64,000 bases of DNA from Microcebus murinus (taxonomy: Eukaryota > Chordata > Mammalia > Primates > Cheirogaleidae): the NCBI RefSeq assembly GCF_040939455.1, contig NC_134108.1:17637501-17701500 (forward strand), written 5' to 3'. Shown here piece by piece: positions 1-12,560 of this stretch. The notes beneath the pieces were generated by a model. It was not told the origin of the DNA. It was given only the letters and a program-made list of their open reading frames with translations, and did not search any database. Made by a program: the position numbers and the translations under genes. How positions within the stretch are numbered: position 1 is the stretch's first letter; the number at the start of each line of letters is the position of its first letter.

Positions 1-2611
1 ACCATGCAAAGAAATAAAATGGCATCCTTCTCTAAATTTGTCATTTTTTGACCACTAATGTAGTGACAAATATTTCTGGATACCCTTATGATTTCTTTGC
101 ACACTGCCTACACTTTAATGTTTTCCTTAATGATTTGAGAATTTGAGTTATTTATCATTAGCCCTCTAATATCTGAGATCCTCATTTAAAAGACTGACTC
201 ACAAGCCACAGTTGGAAATAAAGGCAGAGGGAGAATCCATGAATTTTTAAGTCATTTCAATTATGTAAGGGAAAAAGGATCTCAGGAAACCTTCTTCATT
301 TCAGAAGTAGAAACTTGCTTAACTGCCTTTATAAACTGAAAATTTCACCAACATTCATAACTTTAGAGGAATTAGGGTACTTTTTGTAACCAATTAAAGC
401 CTGATAGTCATAACAAAAGCTACTATGATGAAGTTGTCATGTCTACGGCAACACAGCTTTTCTCTACCTGTGCTTTGCACAACAAAACAAATATTAAGCA
501 TCAAAATGATAACTCAATGAGATAAAGACAAAGAGTTTGGTAGACCTATCCAAACTATACAAATTCCACAAAAATTATGCTTTGGGATTTCCATTTGTTA
601 TAGTCTTAAAATGCAGATTCATTGGGATGCATGAGATTTATAAGGATACAATAGCAAATCATATCACTCCATTATTTTAGGTGCTCTCTAGTATCAATAC
701 AAATAAGAGAATTGAATTATGTAGCAATTCGGCATTGTTTAATAAAAGAAATCTAAAATCTTTAATGTAGTCTTTGCCATGTGGAATTAAATTAAATGGA
801 CTATCTAGAGTTTCACATTGTTGTAAGTATGATTTCAAAGCTCATCTATGAGAGAACATTTCATAATTTTCAAAATCATTTACTGTAGACAACATTTTAC
901 ATGAACATCCCTGCCATCTAGAAAAACAAAATCTAAATTATATAAGCTGACATCAAATATATGATAGGCAGTCAAGTAAAAGTAATAGAACAATCAGTGA
1001 ACCATCACTAAGATACTCAGTTTATGTACAGACCAAAAGTGAAAGCATTTTAGGGATGGAAAAATATAGATTAGGATGAATAATATTGGGAAACCTATCA
1101 TTTGGTTAGTTTGAACAATCTATAATGTTTTAATGATGTTCCAGAGAAGCAATTTAGATCATGAAGGCATAGGTCTAAAAGAGGAGAACGTGGGAAAGTT
1201 CAGAATGAAATTCAGTAGCAAGAAAAGTAATATGAATAAACCAGAGGCAGTATAAGCAAGAGATACCTGAATAGCTTAACAAATAACATAATTTTGGAAA
1301 CAGTTACCTTTGAAATAAAACCATCTTCTTTTTATAAATAGTACTTATTAAAATCTCTACAAGCTTTTAAATTCTACTTTAAGATTTCAGAAATGGAAGA
1401 ACTGTTACCAAGAGAATATCAACCACTAACATACTAATTTTATTAAATTCATAGTTTCTAGATACAGGGCCACAAACAAGTATATGAATTATTTTTTGTC
1501 TCTGTCAAAACATAAATACTTAGCTGGATGACTTCTTGCAAAAAGTAAAATTGGCAAGTTTCTATAAATCATTGTTGCTTTGTGTACTAGTCAAACAAAT
1601 TAACCTGAACCCCCTATTAGCACAGCAGATTGCTCTTCCTGTAAGAGCAGTCATTTAGAGGTTCACATTGTGGTTACAGTACTTAAGGTAATTCTAAAGT
1701 ATAAATACTGATTTTTAAGGTACTAAATTGACAAAATAAAACAAAAATCATCCTATGTTGCTGAGATTATTGGTGAAATTGTTATATTTTATACTTTGTT
1801 CTTTAAAGTAGATAAAGATACTTTTGAAATATATAGGGCAATTTGTCAAGAGCCATAAAAACCTCTTTCCTTCAAAATTTCATCAATGGAAATCGACCAT
1901 AAAGAAATAATTTAATAGAAGATTTTCACTACTGTACTATCTATAACATCAGAAAAGAAAATATGTTTGCTCTTATATTTTTATCTATAATACAAAAAAT
2001 CTGATTATCTATAATATCAAAAAAACTTAAGTTCAACAAAAGGGAAGGATGAGTGAGTAAACTACATAACTCTTAAATTATTAAAATAGCAAACTGATAT
2101 GCTCTAAGAATATAAGTAAAAATTGATATATATCTGAAAACTCAGGGAAAGTGAACAAATTGAAAAAATGTTTAGAATGGTGGAATTACAGAAAATATGC
2201 TTCTGTCCCCAGAATTTTATTTAATGTCATACTTATGATTTTTTTATAAACTAGATATCCCCCTAAGCTCCTCAGAGAATAAAATAATCATCAGTGAGTC
2301 AAAATGAGATTCATATAATATATAATTAATAATATGATTAATATAATTATGACTAATTATATACTTTAAAAAAAGAATGCATTTTCCCCTGAAATACCAT
2401 GAAAATAATTTGCCAATTTCAAATGTCAGTTCTATATCTGTCACTAAATTCTGTATTAAAGTTTTGCTAAAATATAGTTTATGCTGAAGAATTTTCTGCT
2501 TCTTGGGCCATTAAAGAATAACCATACAGATTAAGTTAGAATATTGATATGATTTACTCACTCAACAAGCATTTACAAAGTGTTACTTTGTGTCAGTTTC
2601 ATTAAAAAGGA

Positions 2612-2845
2612 AGTGTAGTGTGATTAACAGTACAGACTCAATTAAACCTGGGCTCTCCCACTTAGTAGCTCTGTATGATCTTTGGCAAATCACTCAATTT
2701 CTCTGATTTAGTTTCCTAATCTGTAAGACAGGGATAATAGTAATACCTACCTCATAGGGTTGTTGGTAAGATTAAATAAATTAATGTGTAAAATGCTTAA
2801 ATAGAGTGTGGCACATAGTAAGTGCAGCATAAGTATTAATAGATA
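2612..2845 (+). repeat. MIR SINE
   Basis: The tract follows the MIR order: a tRNA-like start, ACCTGGGCTCTCCCACTTAG, TTTGGCAAATCACTCAATTT, then ACCTACCTCATAGGGTTGTT and GGCACATAGTAAGTGCAGCA. It is an ancient mammalian SINE and clearly diverged. Confidence 0.85.
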
Positions 2846-3429
2846 TAGTTAATAAAGAATATTCTACAGGCAGGAAGGAAAAATCTGTACAAGAGTATAA
2901 GAGTAAACCTGTGTTCTGGGAGAAACAACAACTACGTACACAGAGGAGAGCTTCAGAGTTAGGATTTCCTCATCTGATACAAGGCACTGGTGGCAGTGGG
3001 GAAAACTAGTGGTAGCAAGTTTGAGAGTGATGCTAAAATAGGCTTTTAGATTTTTTCAGAACTAGACTATCAGAAATGTACCCCGGGTTTTTATTATAGT
3101 CTGTGCTTTTTCAAATTTTTATATGAGTAGTTCACCTACAACTTTCAGTCCGTATATAAAATTAAAATTTCAGAAATTATCTTACCTTCTAAACCAATTA
3201 AAAACAAATATCAGCACCATGGGGTAAACAAACAAACACAAAAACCTAACCACTTTTCCTTAAAGATAAACTTAGAGATATCATGGGCATGTACGTACAT
3301 CATGTCTGGAATCAACAAAAATATAGCCTTTTGCCTAATTTTGTATACCCTGTAAACTAAGAATAGTTTTTACCTTTTAAATAGTTGAAAACAATCACAT
3401 AAAAGATATTTCATGACACATCAAAATTA

Positions 3430-3610
3430 TACGAAATTCAAACTTCTGTGTCCATAAATAGTTTTATTGGAACATAGCTGCATTCATTCATGTATCATGT
3501 ATGGCTGCTTTGAGGCTACAAAGGCAGAGTTGAGTAGCTGCAACAAAGAGCATATGGCTCACAAAAGCTAAAATATTTACTACATGGCTCTTTTCAAAAG
3601 TTTGCCATAG
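3430..3610 (-). repeat. DNA-transposon-type MER fragment, family unsure
   Basis: Contains TTTTATTGGAACATAGCTGC, GGCAGAGTTGAGTAGCTGCA and CTAAAATATTTACTACATGG. These blocks are familiar from an old mammalian DNA-transposon-derived repeat. I cannot name the subfamily safely. Confidence 0.5.
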
Positions 3611-3715
3611 CATGTGTTTGCCATAGTATGTGTTATGATGAAAAGGAAAAAAATTAATCTCTTAGATGTGATTCTCCAAATGTGACTAGACTGCCATATT
3701 TAACTATAATATTAC

Positions 3716-6700
3716 TCACTTTTATTTTACTTTTTATCTTTAAATGACACATAACAATTGTACATATTTATGGGTACAATTTGATTTTTTGATAAATACA
3801 CACATTGTATAATGATCAAATCACATTAATTAGCATGCACATCACCTCAAACATTTATCATTTCTTTGTGGTGGGAACATAAAATGTTTTCTTCTAGATA
3901 TTTTGATATATATTAAAAAATACCTTATTGTTGACTACAGTTACACTACTGTGTAGTAGAACCCCAGAACTTACTCTTCCTTTCTAACCTGTCACTTTAT
4001 ATCCACTGACAATTCTCTCCCCGTCTTCCCCTCCTTCTGTTCTCCCAAGTCTCTGGCAACTGCTATTCTAGTCACCACTTATATGAGATCAACTTTTTTA
4101 GATTCCACATCTGAACGAGAACATGTGGTATTTGTCTTTCAGTATCTGGCTTATTTCACTTAACATAAAGTTCTCCATATTGTTACAATGACAAGATTTC
4201 ATTATTTTTTTTATGGCTGATTAGTATTCTAGTATGTATATGTAACACATTTTCTTTAACCATTCGTCCATTGCTGGACACTCAGGTTGATCCTGTTATC
4301 TTGGTTATCATGAATAGTGCTACAATAAACATGGGAATGTAAATATCTCTTTGACATACTGAATTCATTTCCTTCAGATATATATATGCCCAGTAGTGGG
4401 ATTGCTGGATTATATAGTGCTATTTTTAACTGATTAACATTCATACTGTTTTTCATAATGCCTGTACTAATTTACATTCCTACCAACAGTGTATAAGGGT
4501 TCCCTTTGCTCCACATCCTCACCAACACTTATCTTTTGTCTCTTTTGATAATTGCCATTATAACTGTACTGAGGTGACATCTTATTATAGTTTTGACTTA
4601 TATTTCCCTAATTAGTGATGCTGAGCAACTTTTAGTATACTTTTTGGCATCTGTATGTCTTCCTTTGAGAAAAGTCTATTACAACCTTTTGTCCATTTTT
4701 TAACCATATCATTTGTTTTGTTGCTATTACGTTCAGTATTTTATGTATTCTGGATATGAATTCCTTGTCAGATGCATAGTTTACAAATATTTTCTCCCAT
4801 TCTATAGGTTGTCTCTTTACTCTGTTGATTGTTTCCTTTGCTGTGCAGAAACTTTTTAGTTCGATGTAATCCCATTTGTCTATTTTGGCTTTTGCTGCCT
4901 GTGCTTTTACAGTTTTATGAAAAAAATCTTTGCCCAGACCAATGTCATGAAGCATTTTCCATGTATTCTTCTAGTAGTTCATAGTTTCAGGTCTTACATT
5001 TAAGTCTAATCCATTTTGAGTTGAATTTTGTATATGGAGAAAGATCAGGGTCCAGTTTCATTCTCCTGTATGTGGACAGCCAATTTTTCCTTTCCCTAAT
5101 GTGTGTTCTTGGCATCTTTGTTTAAAGTCAGCTGGCTGTAGATGCATAGATTTATTTCTGGGTTCTCTATTCTGTTCCATTCATGCGTCTGTTTTTATGC
5201 TGTTTTGGCTAGCTCTGTAGCATATTTGGAAGTTAGGTAGTATAATGTCTCCAGTTTTTTGTTTGTTTGTTTGTTTTGCCTAAAAATTGCTTTGGCTATT
5301 CAGAGTCATTTGTGGGTCCATATAAATTTTATATATTTTTTTCTATTTCTGTGAAGAATGACATTGATACACTAACAGGAATTACATTAAATCTGCAGGC
5401 TGCTCTGGGTAGCACAGATATTTTAACAATATTAATTCTCCCAATCCATGAAAAAGCCATATCTTTCCATTTATTTGTGTTCTCTTCAACATCTTTCATC
5501 AATGTTTTATAGTTTTCAGTCTCTTGATCTTTCACTTCCTATCAGCTAGAATGTTCTGTGAATGTTTGTTAGGTCCATCTGGTCTAGAGTACAGCTTGAA
5601 TCTGTTGTTTCTTTGTTGATATTCTGTTTATATGAACATTCTTCCATTACTGAAAGTGTAGTATTGAATTCTTCTACTATTATTACATCACAGTATATCT
5701 TTCCCTTCAGATCTAATATTTGCTTTAGATATTTGGGTCCTCAAGTGGTGTTGTGTGCATATTTATTTATAATTGTTATATCCTCACACTGAATCAATAC
5801 CTTTATTATTATATAATGACCTTCTTCTTCTTCTTCTTCTCTTTTTACAGTTTTCAACTTAGAATCTATCTTACCTAAGTGTAGCTACTCCTGCTCATTT
5901 CTGTTTTCTATTTACATGGAATATCTTTTTCCATCCCTTCACTTCCAGTCTATGTGTATTCTTATAGGAGAAGTGAGTCTAATTTTAGGCAGCATATGGT
6001 TGGATATTGTTATCTACATATTTTAATTTGAGAATTTATTAATAATCCACTTATATTCAAGGTAATTATTGATAGGTAAGGACTTACTCATGTCATTTTG
6101 TTAGTTGTTTTCTGGTTGTTTTGTAGATCCTTTGTTTTCTTCTTTCTCTCTTCTTGTTTAGCTTTGGGCTTTGATGGTTTTCTGTGGTGCTAAGCTTTGA
6201 TTCCTTTCTCTTTCTCATTTGTGTATCTGCTGCAATTTCTTTCTTTGTGGTTATCATGGGCTAACATAAAGAATCCTGTACTTACACTATTTCAAGGTGA
6301 TAACAAGTTAGTTAGTTGAATAAAAATATTCTAGATGTGTACTCTCTTCCCAAAATTAAATTTTTGTTGCCTTAATTTGTATATTTAGATGTCATACATT
6401 CCTTAACAACTAATTGTAGCTGTGGTTATTTTTGGCCATTTTGACTCTTAACCTTCATTCCAGAGGTCTGAAAGAATTTATATAGCACCATTACACTACT
6501 AGAGTAGTCTGAGTTTGATTATAAATTTACCTCTACTAGTGAGTTTTATACTTTCACAAGTTTTCATGATAATAATTATCTCCCTTTTGCTTCCAGCTGT
6601 GGCACTCCCTTAATCATTTCTTCAAAGGCCAGTCTAGTAGTGATGAATCTTTTAGCTTTTGCTTGTCTAAAAAGTATTTTATTTCTCCTTTTCTGAAGGA

Positions 6701-8405
6701 TAGTTTAGCTGAGTATAGTATTCTTTGATGGTAATTTCTTTTAGTACTTTGAATACATCATCCATTGTCTACTGACTGTAATTCTGCTGAGAAATCTGCT
6801 GACAGTCTAATGTAGATTCCCTTACATGTAACTTAATACTTTTCTCTTGCTGCTTTTTGAATTCTCTTTTTGACTTTGACTTTTGGCAGTTTGATTATAA
6901 TGTATCTCGGAAAGGACTTTTTAAAATTGAATCTATTTGGGGACCCTTAAATTTTCTGGATCTGGATGTCACTATCTCTCCCAAGACTTGGAAAGTCTTA
7001 TTTTGCTAAATATGTTCTCTGTGCCTTCCTCCATCTCTTCTCCCTCTGTAAATAATATGAGAATATTTGTTCACTTAATAGTGTCCCACAAGTCCTATAA
7101 GCATTCTTCATTCTTTTTTATTCTTACTTCAGTTTTTTCTTCTGGGTTATTTCAGAAGACCTGTGTTCAAGTTCAGAAATTCTTTCTTCTGCTGTTGAAA
7201 TTCTCTATTGTAATTTTCATCTCACTTATTAAGTTCTTCAGTTCTAAGATTTCTGTTTGGTATTGTTTTATAATATCTCTGTTGAACTTGTCATTCAGAT
7301 TATTATTTCTTTTCTGATTTCGCTGAATTGTTTATCTGTATTCTCCTGTATCTTGCTGAGTTTCCTTTAAAACATAAATCTTTATTTTGAATTCCTTTTC
7401 AGGCATTTTGTAAATTTCCTCTTCTTTGGGGTCTATTACTAGAGAATTATGATGGTCTATTAGAGTTGTCATATTTCCTAGCTTTCATGTCTTTTGTGTC
7501 CCTACAATGAAATCTGAAAATTTGGTGGAACGGTCACCTCTTCCAATTTTATGGAGTAACTTTTGTAAGGGGAGACTTATTCTTGTAGTTGGGTCCTAGG
7601 GTATAAGCTGGGTAAGGTGCACTGGTTTTGGTTCTGAGTAGATGTAGCAGTATACTCTTTAGGCAATTTCTTGAGCTGTAATCCATGCCAGTGATGTCTG
7701 TGAGTGCCTCAGTGGCCTAGTCTGCAAGAGTTGGTGGTGGCGTGGCTTGGCTGTACGTGGATTTGCCAAGCTGGTTCTCAGGCTGGTTTGGGGTGAGCTC
7801 ACTGCATGGGCTCCAGTGCCAGATACACAATTGTTCCTGGTCCCAGGCTCTGAGCAGTTGGGGTCATGGTGTTGTACCCGTGTGAGCAAAGTGGAAGGAC
7901 AGTGGAGCCTTAGCACTGGAGAAACACAGTGGCTACTGGTCTTCTGAGCAGAGGGGCACTCCAACATTGGCTCTAGTTTCAAGATAGTGTCTTAGGTCAC
8001 AGAGTGGTAGGCTGTATAACATGGGTTCCTCTGAAGCAATGTGGTCAAGTGAATTCCACAAAGCTCCCAAACTAGGCTCAGGGATTATGAGGACTCTAGG
8101 TGTCTGTAGTGGTCAAAGAGGCTGCTGGTGGCCTCCTGCTGACTTTTCCCCACAAAGAGAAGTCTGTCTTCACTCTAAGTTGATCCCAAAAGGGGAGACA
8201 AGGCAGCAGAGGCAGACTAACCCTTTATGCTGCCCCTTTATGCTGTCGTTCTGGGCTTCTCTGCTTTCAGGGATTTCACCATTCCCTTGTACCCCAGAGC
8301 TTTCCTTCAGATCCTCTAGTCAATTTAAGCTGCTTGTTCACTGTTTGGTTCTTTCATATGGGGATAATGAGCACTAGGCACCTCTAGGCAGCCATCTTGC
8401 TCAAT
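3716..8405 (-). mobile_element. L1 LINE, near full span, internally deleted
   Basis: An antisense L1 whose 3' end is near 3716 and whose 5' end is near 8405. In L1 order (minus strand): a 5' UTR starting GAGCAAGATGGCTGCC, about 1 kb; ORF1 remnants at roughly 7.4-6.6 kb; the ORF2 endonuclease region at about 6.1-5.55 kb; then a jump near 5540 into the ORF2 3' half (4955-4632 reads [30 protein letters not shown] and [18 protein letters not shown]); then the 3' UTR. The missing block covers the reverse-transcriptase core. All frames are broken, so it is dead. The length is 4.7 kb against about 6 kb for an intact copy. The 7.7-8.4 kb reading frames are chance frames in the 5' UTR. Confidence 0.88.
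5820..5840 (+). repeat. (CTT)n microsatellite
   Basis: Seven CTT units in the L1 endonuclease region, expanded from a shorter pyrimidine tract expected in the parent L1. Confidence 0.8.
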
Positions 8406-8654
8406 GATCCAATATTTGCTTATAGGTTCCATAATGAAGAGATGCTTTCCCCAAAGCTAGCGATTTTTTGAATGGTGGTCATTTCTGAAGAAAAACTAAC
8501 TTTTTCTAATGCTCTGTAACACAAAACCCTAAAGAGTTCATTTGAGTAACTGTTCATAAGTTCAAACCCATCTGAAGTTGCTTCTTGTTGAAAATTTGGC
8601 CCCATATACACCTCCTTAAGTAGTCCACTAGTGAAAAGAAATGTACAGAAGTAC

Positions 8655-8857
8655 AGATGAAAAGGAACTAGAATTTATCCAACACCTATCATGTGCCAGA
8701 CACATTACAGTATTTCATTTAGCTTTGCATGAAGAATTCCATGGAGTAGAAACTAATGTCTCTATTTTATTGAGGTAAGGAAAAAGGTTCTGTGAGTTTA
8801 AGCAACTTGTTGAAATTAACAGTAAGTGGCACCTAAGATTTGGACCACGGTCTGACA
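8655..8857 (-). repeat. MIR SINE, reverse orientation
   Basis: Shows the antisense MIR order: CACCTATCATGTGCCAGACA, a stretch equivalent to the TTTTACAGATGAGGAAACTG block, AAGCAACTTGTTGAAATTAA and AGTAAGTGGCACC. Its end is interrupted by the hAT element at 8866. Confidence 0.75.
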
Positions 8858-8865
8858 ATCTACAG

Positions 8866-9048
8866 CAGAGATCCTCAAACTTTTTAAACAGTTCACTGTC
8901 CCTCAGACCGTTGGAGGACCAGACTATAGTTTAAAAAAAACTATGAACAAATTCCTATACACACTGCACATATCTTATTTTGAAATAAAAAAACAAACGG
9001 GCAAAAACACTTGCATGTGGTCCTTGGGCCGTAGTTTGAGGATGCCTG
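8866..9048. mobile_element. Non-autonomous hAT-type DNA transposon, 183 bp
   Basis: Terminal inverted repeats are visible: the left end is CAGAGATCCTCAAACTTTTT and the right end, complemented, is CAGGCATCCTCAAACTAC. Both begin CAG and share ATCCTCAAACT. An exact 8-bp duplication ATCTACAG flanks it at 8858-8865 and 9049-9056, which is the hAT signature. There is no transposase frame, so it moved in trans. It inserted into an older MIR. The intact duplication and clean ends suggest insertion after the oldest mammalian repeats, plausibly within the strepsirrhine lineage. Confidence 0.88.
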
Positions 9049-9124
9049 ATCTACAGCGTCAATCACTTCCACTAAATCACAGGCTTTCAAATATTTTGAT
9101 CACACAAAAAGAACTATATTAAGA

Positions 9125-9425
9125 AATGCATTGTTGGGTGATTTCAATGTTGTAAACATCATAGAGTGTACTTACACAAACCAACATGGTACAATCTACT
9201 ACACACTTAGGCTATATAGTATAGCCTACTGCTCCTAGGGTAAACACCTGTGCAGAATGTTACTATACTGAATACTGTAGGCAACTGTAACACAATGGCA
9301 AGTATTTGTGTATCTAAACACAGTAGACATAGAAAACATACAGAATACTGCATTATAATTTTATAGGACCACCACTGTATATGTGGTCTATTGTCAACAT
9401 CATTGTGCAGTTCATGCACCTATAA
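9125..9425 (+). mobile_element. Tigger (TcMar) DNA transposon fragment
   Basis: Contains CACTTAGGCTATATAGTATA, TGTTACTATACTGAATACTG, GGCAACTGTAACACAATGGC and ATATGTGGTCTATTGTCAAC. These blocks recur in the element at 47834-48545, so the two are copies of one family (MER2-like by recognition). Confidence 0.7.
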
Positions 9426-9829
9426 ATGCCTACAAAAGAGCAAAACATTTTAAATTTTTATTTCTAATTCTATGAAAGGAAAAGTATGGCTGCAATCTTG
9501 AGGAAACCTGAAACTCATATTGACATTATGCAGGAGTGAAAACTGGAACAAGTGGAACATATGGGTAAAAGAAAATCCTCCCTTGATTTTTGCCTTTGTT
9601 TCTAATCAATATTAGTTAAAATAAATAGATAAGAATTCTGAATATAATTAGCACTGTTAGTTTAAATGTTTAAATTATTCATTTTATGTTTTTTTCCTGG
9701 TTTCCTTCCTTTTTTTCTTTTTTTCCTACCATGCTTTTCCCATCTTAATTATTTTTCCATAGGAAAAATGTGGCAAAAATCAATTTGTGGCAGGGGGTTT
9801 ACTAATAAAAAATATTTTCTCAACCATTT

Positions 9830-10000
9830 ATAAAGTTTATTATATACCAGGCACTGTGTAAAATGTTTTGCATGCATGATCATCTCAATTAATTCAACAC
9901 AACTACCTTTTGACCTACTAACATCTATGTCATAACTGAGGACCCTCAAGCACAATGAAGTCAAATAACTCCCCATGCCAAAAGTCACACAATGAGGGAT
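9830..10000 (-). repeat. MIR SINE, reverse orientation
   Basis: TTATTATATACCAGGCACTG, then CATGATCATCTCAATTAATT and a block ending AAAAGTCACAC, match antisense MIR. It is strongly diverged. Confidence 0.6.
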
Positions 10001-10261
10001 GCCATAGTAAATTAAACAGAAGCTATAACCCTTGGGGTTCACTTAATCTACTGTCTGAACACAACATATCTGTTGGATCTCAACAAAAGATATAGAGGAT
10101 GAAGGAAAAAATAATAGCAATCTTATTAATTTTTTTTAGTCTAGTGTCTTTTCCCAAATGAGAATAGGGCCGAGTTGAAGCAGACTAGTAGAAGAAATTA
10201 AAAAGGAATGTGGGCCAGTTCTAATAACCAATGGTTATACACTGGTATATAAAAAATATAC

Positions 10262-10423
10262 CAGTAGCTCTAAACCTTAGAGTACAACAGAATCTTCTGC
10301 AAGTCTAGTTAAAACACAGATTGCTAGGCCCGACCATCAGAGCTTATGATTTAATGGGTCATGGGTAGAATCTGAGAATTTGTATTTCTAATAAATACAG
10401 GGACCACAATTTGAGAACCACTG
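10262..10423 (+). mobile_element. MER5A-type hAT element
   Basis: Starts CAGTAGCTCTAAACCTTAGA, continues AAACACAGATTGCTAGGCCC, and ends TTTGAGAACCACTG. This is the MER5A layout with TIR-like ends. No target duplication is preserved. Confidence 0.8.
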
Positions 10424-10749
10424 CATTATAAATTCAATCTCTTACACAGCTAAAGTAAATAGCTTCACATACTTTTCTCCTGGGACACTAGAATATAAAT
10501 AAAAGATTTCTTTGGAACTTAATAAGATGTGGAAATTTCAAAGAAAAATTTTAAGGTTTTTCCTGCATTATATTTTTAAATTAACATTTGATACATAAAA
10601 ATATGTAAATTGTAAGAACCATCTAATTCTCATACCTAATTCATATAGTGACAGTGTCTTCAAATATAAATGACAAACTTCCTTTAGTATTGAACCATAT
10701 ATATTTTTATAATGACCAAATATTCTTATGATGAGATTTGATTTCTAAA

Positions 10750-10797
10750 GTGTGTGTGTGTATATATATACATATATATACACACATATATATATAT
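10750..10797 (+). repeat. (TG)n/(TA)n microsatellite
   Basis: A GTGTGTGTGTG run passes into alternating TATATATA and CATATATATACACACA. The block is partly self-complementary and could extrude as a hairpin. Confidence 0.85.
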
Positions 10798-11159
10798 CTT
10801 TCATAAGTAACGCATATAGTATAAATAGGTTAAATTTTAAGTCTTTTTTTCTTAATTGCTTATTGTACAATTATCACTAGTGAATATACACTATTGTTAC
10901 TGAAGACTAATCTAAAGAATATATGAAGTTTGACAGGAAAGATAATTCAAACTTTCTAAGACAAGTAAAACTACTAAAGATAGAAAGAACATAAAGAAGT
11001 ATTTTATTCTGAATTTACCAATTTTCCTTCTTTTGTTAGATAAAGAAAGCATAAAATTTAAGACTGGGCTAGATCATTCTAAAGTAGGCATATAAGATCA
11101 ACAATAAAATAGCCTTCCATGCTATTCGATTAATTATATACAATGAAGTAAAATCTTAC

Positions 11160-11238
11160 CCAGATCTAGTCGTTTTGAATTCCACCTTGAGGATAGGTTT
11201 GCATGGTTCTGGCTTCTTCCCATCCTTTAACTGCTTTC
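11160..11238 (-). CDS. STXBP5: STXBP5 coding exon, Lys-rich linker (probably exon 9)
   Basis: On the minus strand the acceptor ATATTTTAG is followed by GA, which completes the Gly codon begun at 23360. Then come 25 codons, KQLKDGKKPEPCKPILKV followed by EFKTTRS, then GG and donor GTAAGATTT, for 79 nt (2+75+2). The basic stretch KQLKDGKK is the inter-blade linker after TPHG in tomosyn, and PCKPILKVEFKTT starts the next strand. The outgoing intron is phase 2 (GG|). The expected following exon, which should begin EPFIILSGG, was not found between here and position 1, so it is probably beyond the window. Confidence 0.95.
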
Positions 11239-12129
11239 CTAAAATATATTTTCCTGCATTAAATTCTAAAATTCTAAAGTTACTCTAAATTCTTACATAA
11301 TTTATATATGAAAGTGAATATAATGAAATCCACCATGAAACATTTTAAAGTGACTTTAAAAAAGTATTTAATACAAAAGATTTTTTAAATGATCAAGCAA
11401 AGTTTCTCTTTGAAATTCAGTGCTGAAAAGCAAATAAAATTAATAACTTAGTAACATTTATGTGATAAAATTCCAGTAGGAGAAATTAATAGTCTTTCCA
11501 ATGTTCTTATTTACGGATAAGCAAATAGAATTTCAATTTACTACATGAGTTCATGTTTTAAAATAGCAAGATTTGAGAAAAATAAATTTATACCACATTT
11601 TCACCCAAGTGTGACAGGCTGTACAATTAAACCCTATGTTAATAAGTTCATTTGTATTTATTCTCCTAAATTAAAATTCATCCATTGTAATGTCCAAAAG
11701 ACTCCTAAAATACGCCAACCTCTATAAAATGTATCAAAGACTCATTTTGTCAAAAAATTTTGATTATTTCAAAAATGTCTGTTGATTTCAGTTATCTATT
11801 TCCGTATGTTCATTGCAGAAAGTATGGAAAACTCAAAAAATATAAAGAAAATAAAACATCCATTTTCCATCTTTTAGAGATTAATCATGCTAAACATTAT
11901 ATTTCTCCTGACAAATCATTGAACATGCCCCCATCCCAATACTTCTTATCCTTTAACACAGCTTTATTTTTTCTCCAAAGCACTTATCACATTCTAGTAT
12001 ACTTTATATTTTACTTCTTTTTTTGTTGTTTGCTTAACTGAAAGGAATATAAATCCTAAGAAAGCAAATTTTTTAGTGTGCATGTTTTCTATTGTTATAT
12101 CCCTAGTGACAAACATTGTTTGGCATATA

Positions 12130-12560
12130 ACGGGCACTGAATTTAATGAGTGAATAAATTAATGGCTATTTCCTTAGGATAAATTCCTATAAAATGTATA
12201 TCAGGGTAAAACTGTATTCCAGAACGGTTTTGTCAGACCCTTCCCCAACAATGATTTTTTTTTTTGCTAATTTGCTAAATGGAAATGGCAACATTTTAAT
12301 TTGTATTACTTTGATCTCAAACTCTTTATGTGTTTTTCTTCTTTTAAAAATGATTTGTTGCCCCTTGCCAATGCTTCTATGTTATTTATCTTCTTTGTGC
12401 TCGAAAGTGAATTTTATATTCAAAGCTCATTAACATTGTATCATCATGTACGTTACAAATACTTTCCCTACTGTCACTTGTCCTTGAATTCTTACAAATT
12501 TTTAAAAACTATACAGAAGTACACATTTAAATAATCAAGTCTATCAGTCTTACGATGTTC
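12130..12560 (-). repeat. Old L1 fragment, antisense
   Basis: Shows the antisense L1 ORF2 C-terminal order: GGATAAATTCCTATAAAATG, then TTTGCTAAATGGAAATGGCA, TTTAATTTGTATTACTTTGA and a CAAATACTTTCCCTACTGTC block. It is degraded. Confidence 0.6.

Larger units (their letters stand above)
1..11159 (-). other. STXBP5: STXBP5 intron (3' part outside window)
   Basis: Intron following the 11160-11238 exon in transcript order. It is AT-rich and holds a MIR near 2.6 kb, a DNA-type MER fragment near 3.4 kb, a long antisense L1 at 3.7-8.4 kb, a MIR and a hAT element at 8.65-9.06 kb, a Tigger fragment near 9.1-9.4 kb, a MIR near 9.8 kb, a MER5A at 10.26 kb and a TG/TA microsatellite at 10.75 kb. Positions 1-2600 show no gene and no repeat that I recognise. 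Confidence 0.8.

Noticed and set aside
6937..7317. 126-codon plus-strand frame
   Set aside because: It is the antisense of L1 ORF1; hydrophobic composition results from complementing A-rich coding text.
7659..7982. 107-codon minus-strand frame and overlapping plus-strand frames
   Set aside because: They lie in the 5' UTR of the antisense L1, which has relatively few stops because it is GC-richer. No recognisable protein.
1..11159. Search for the next STXBP5 exon (expected to begin EPFIILSGG)
   Set aside because: No minus-strand stretch with these residues and splice sites was seen by eye; it is probably beyond position 1, though a short exon could be missed.
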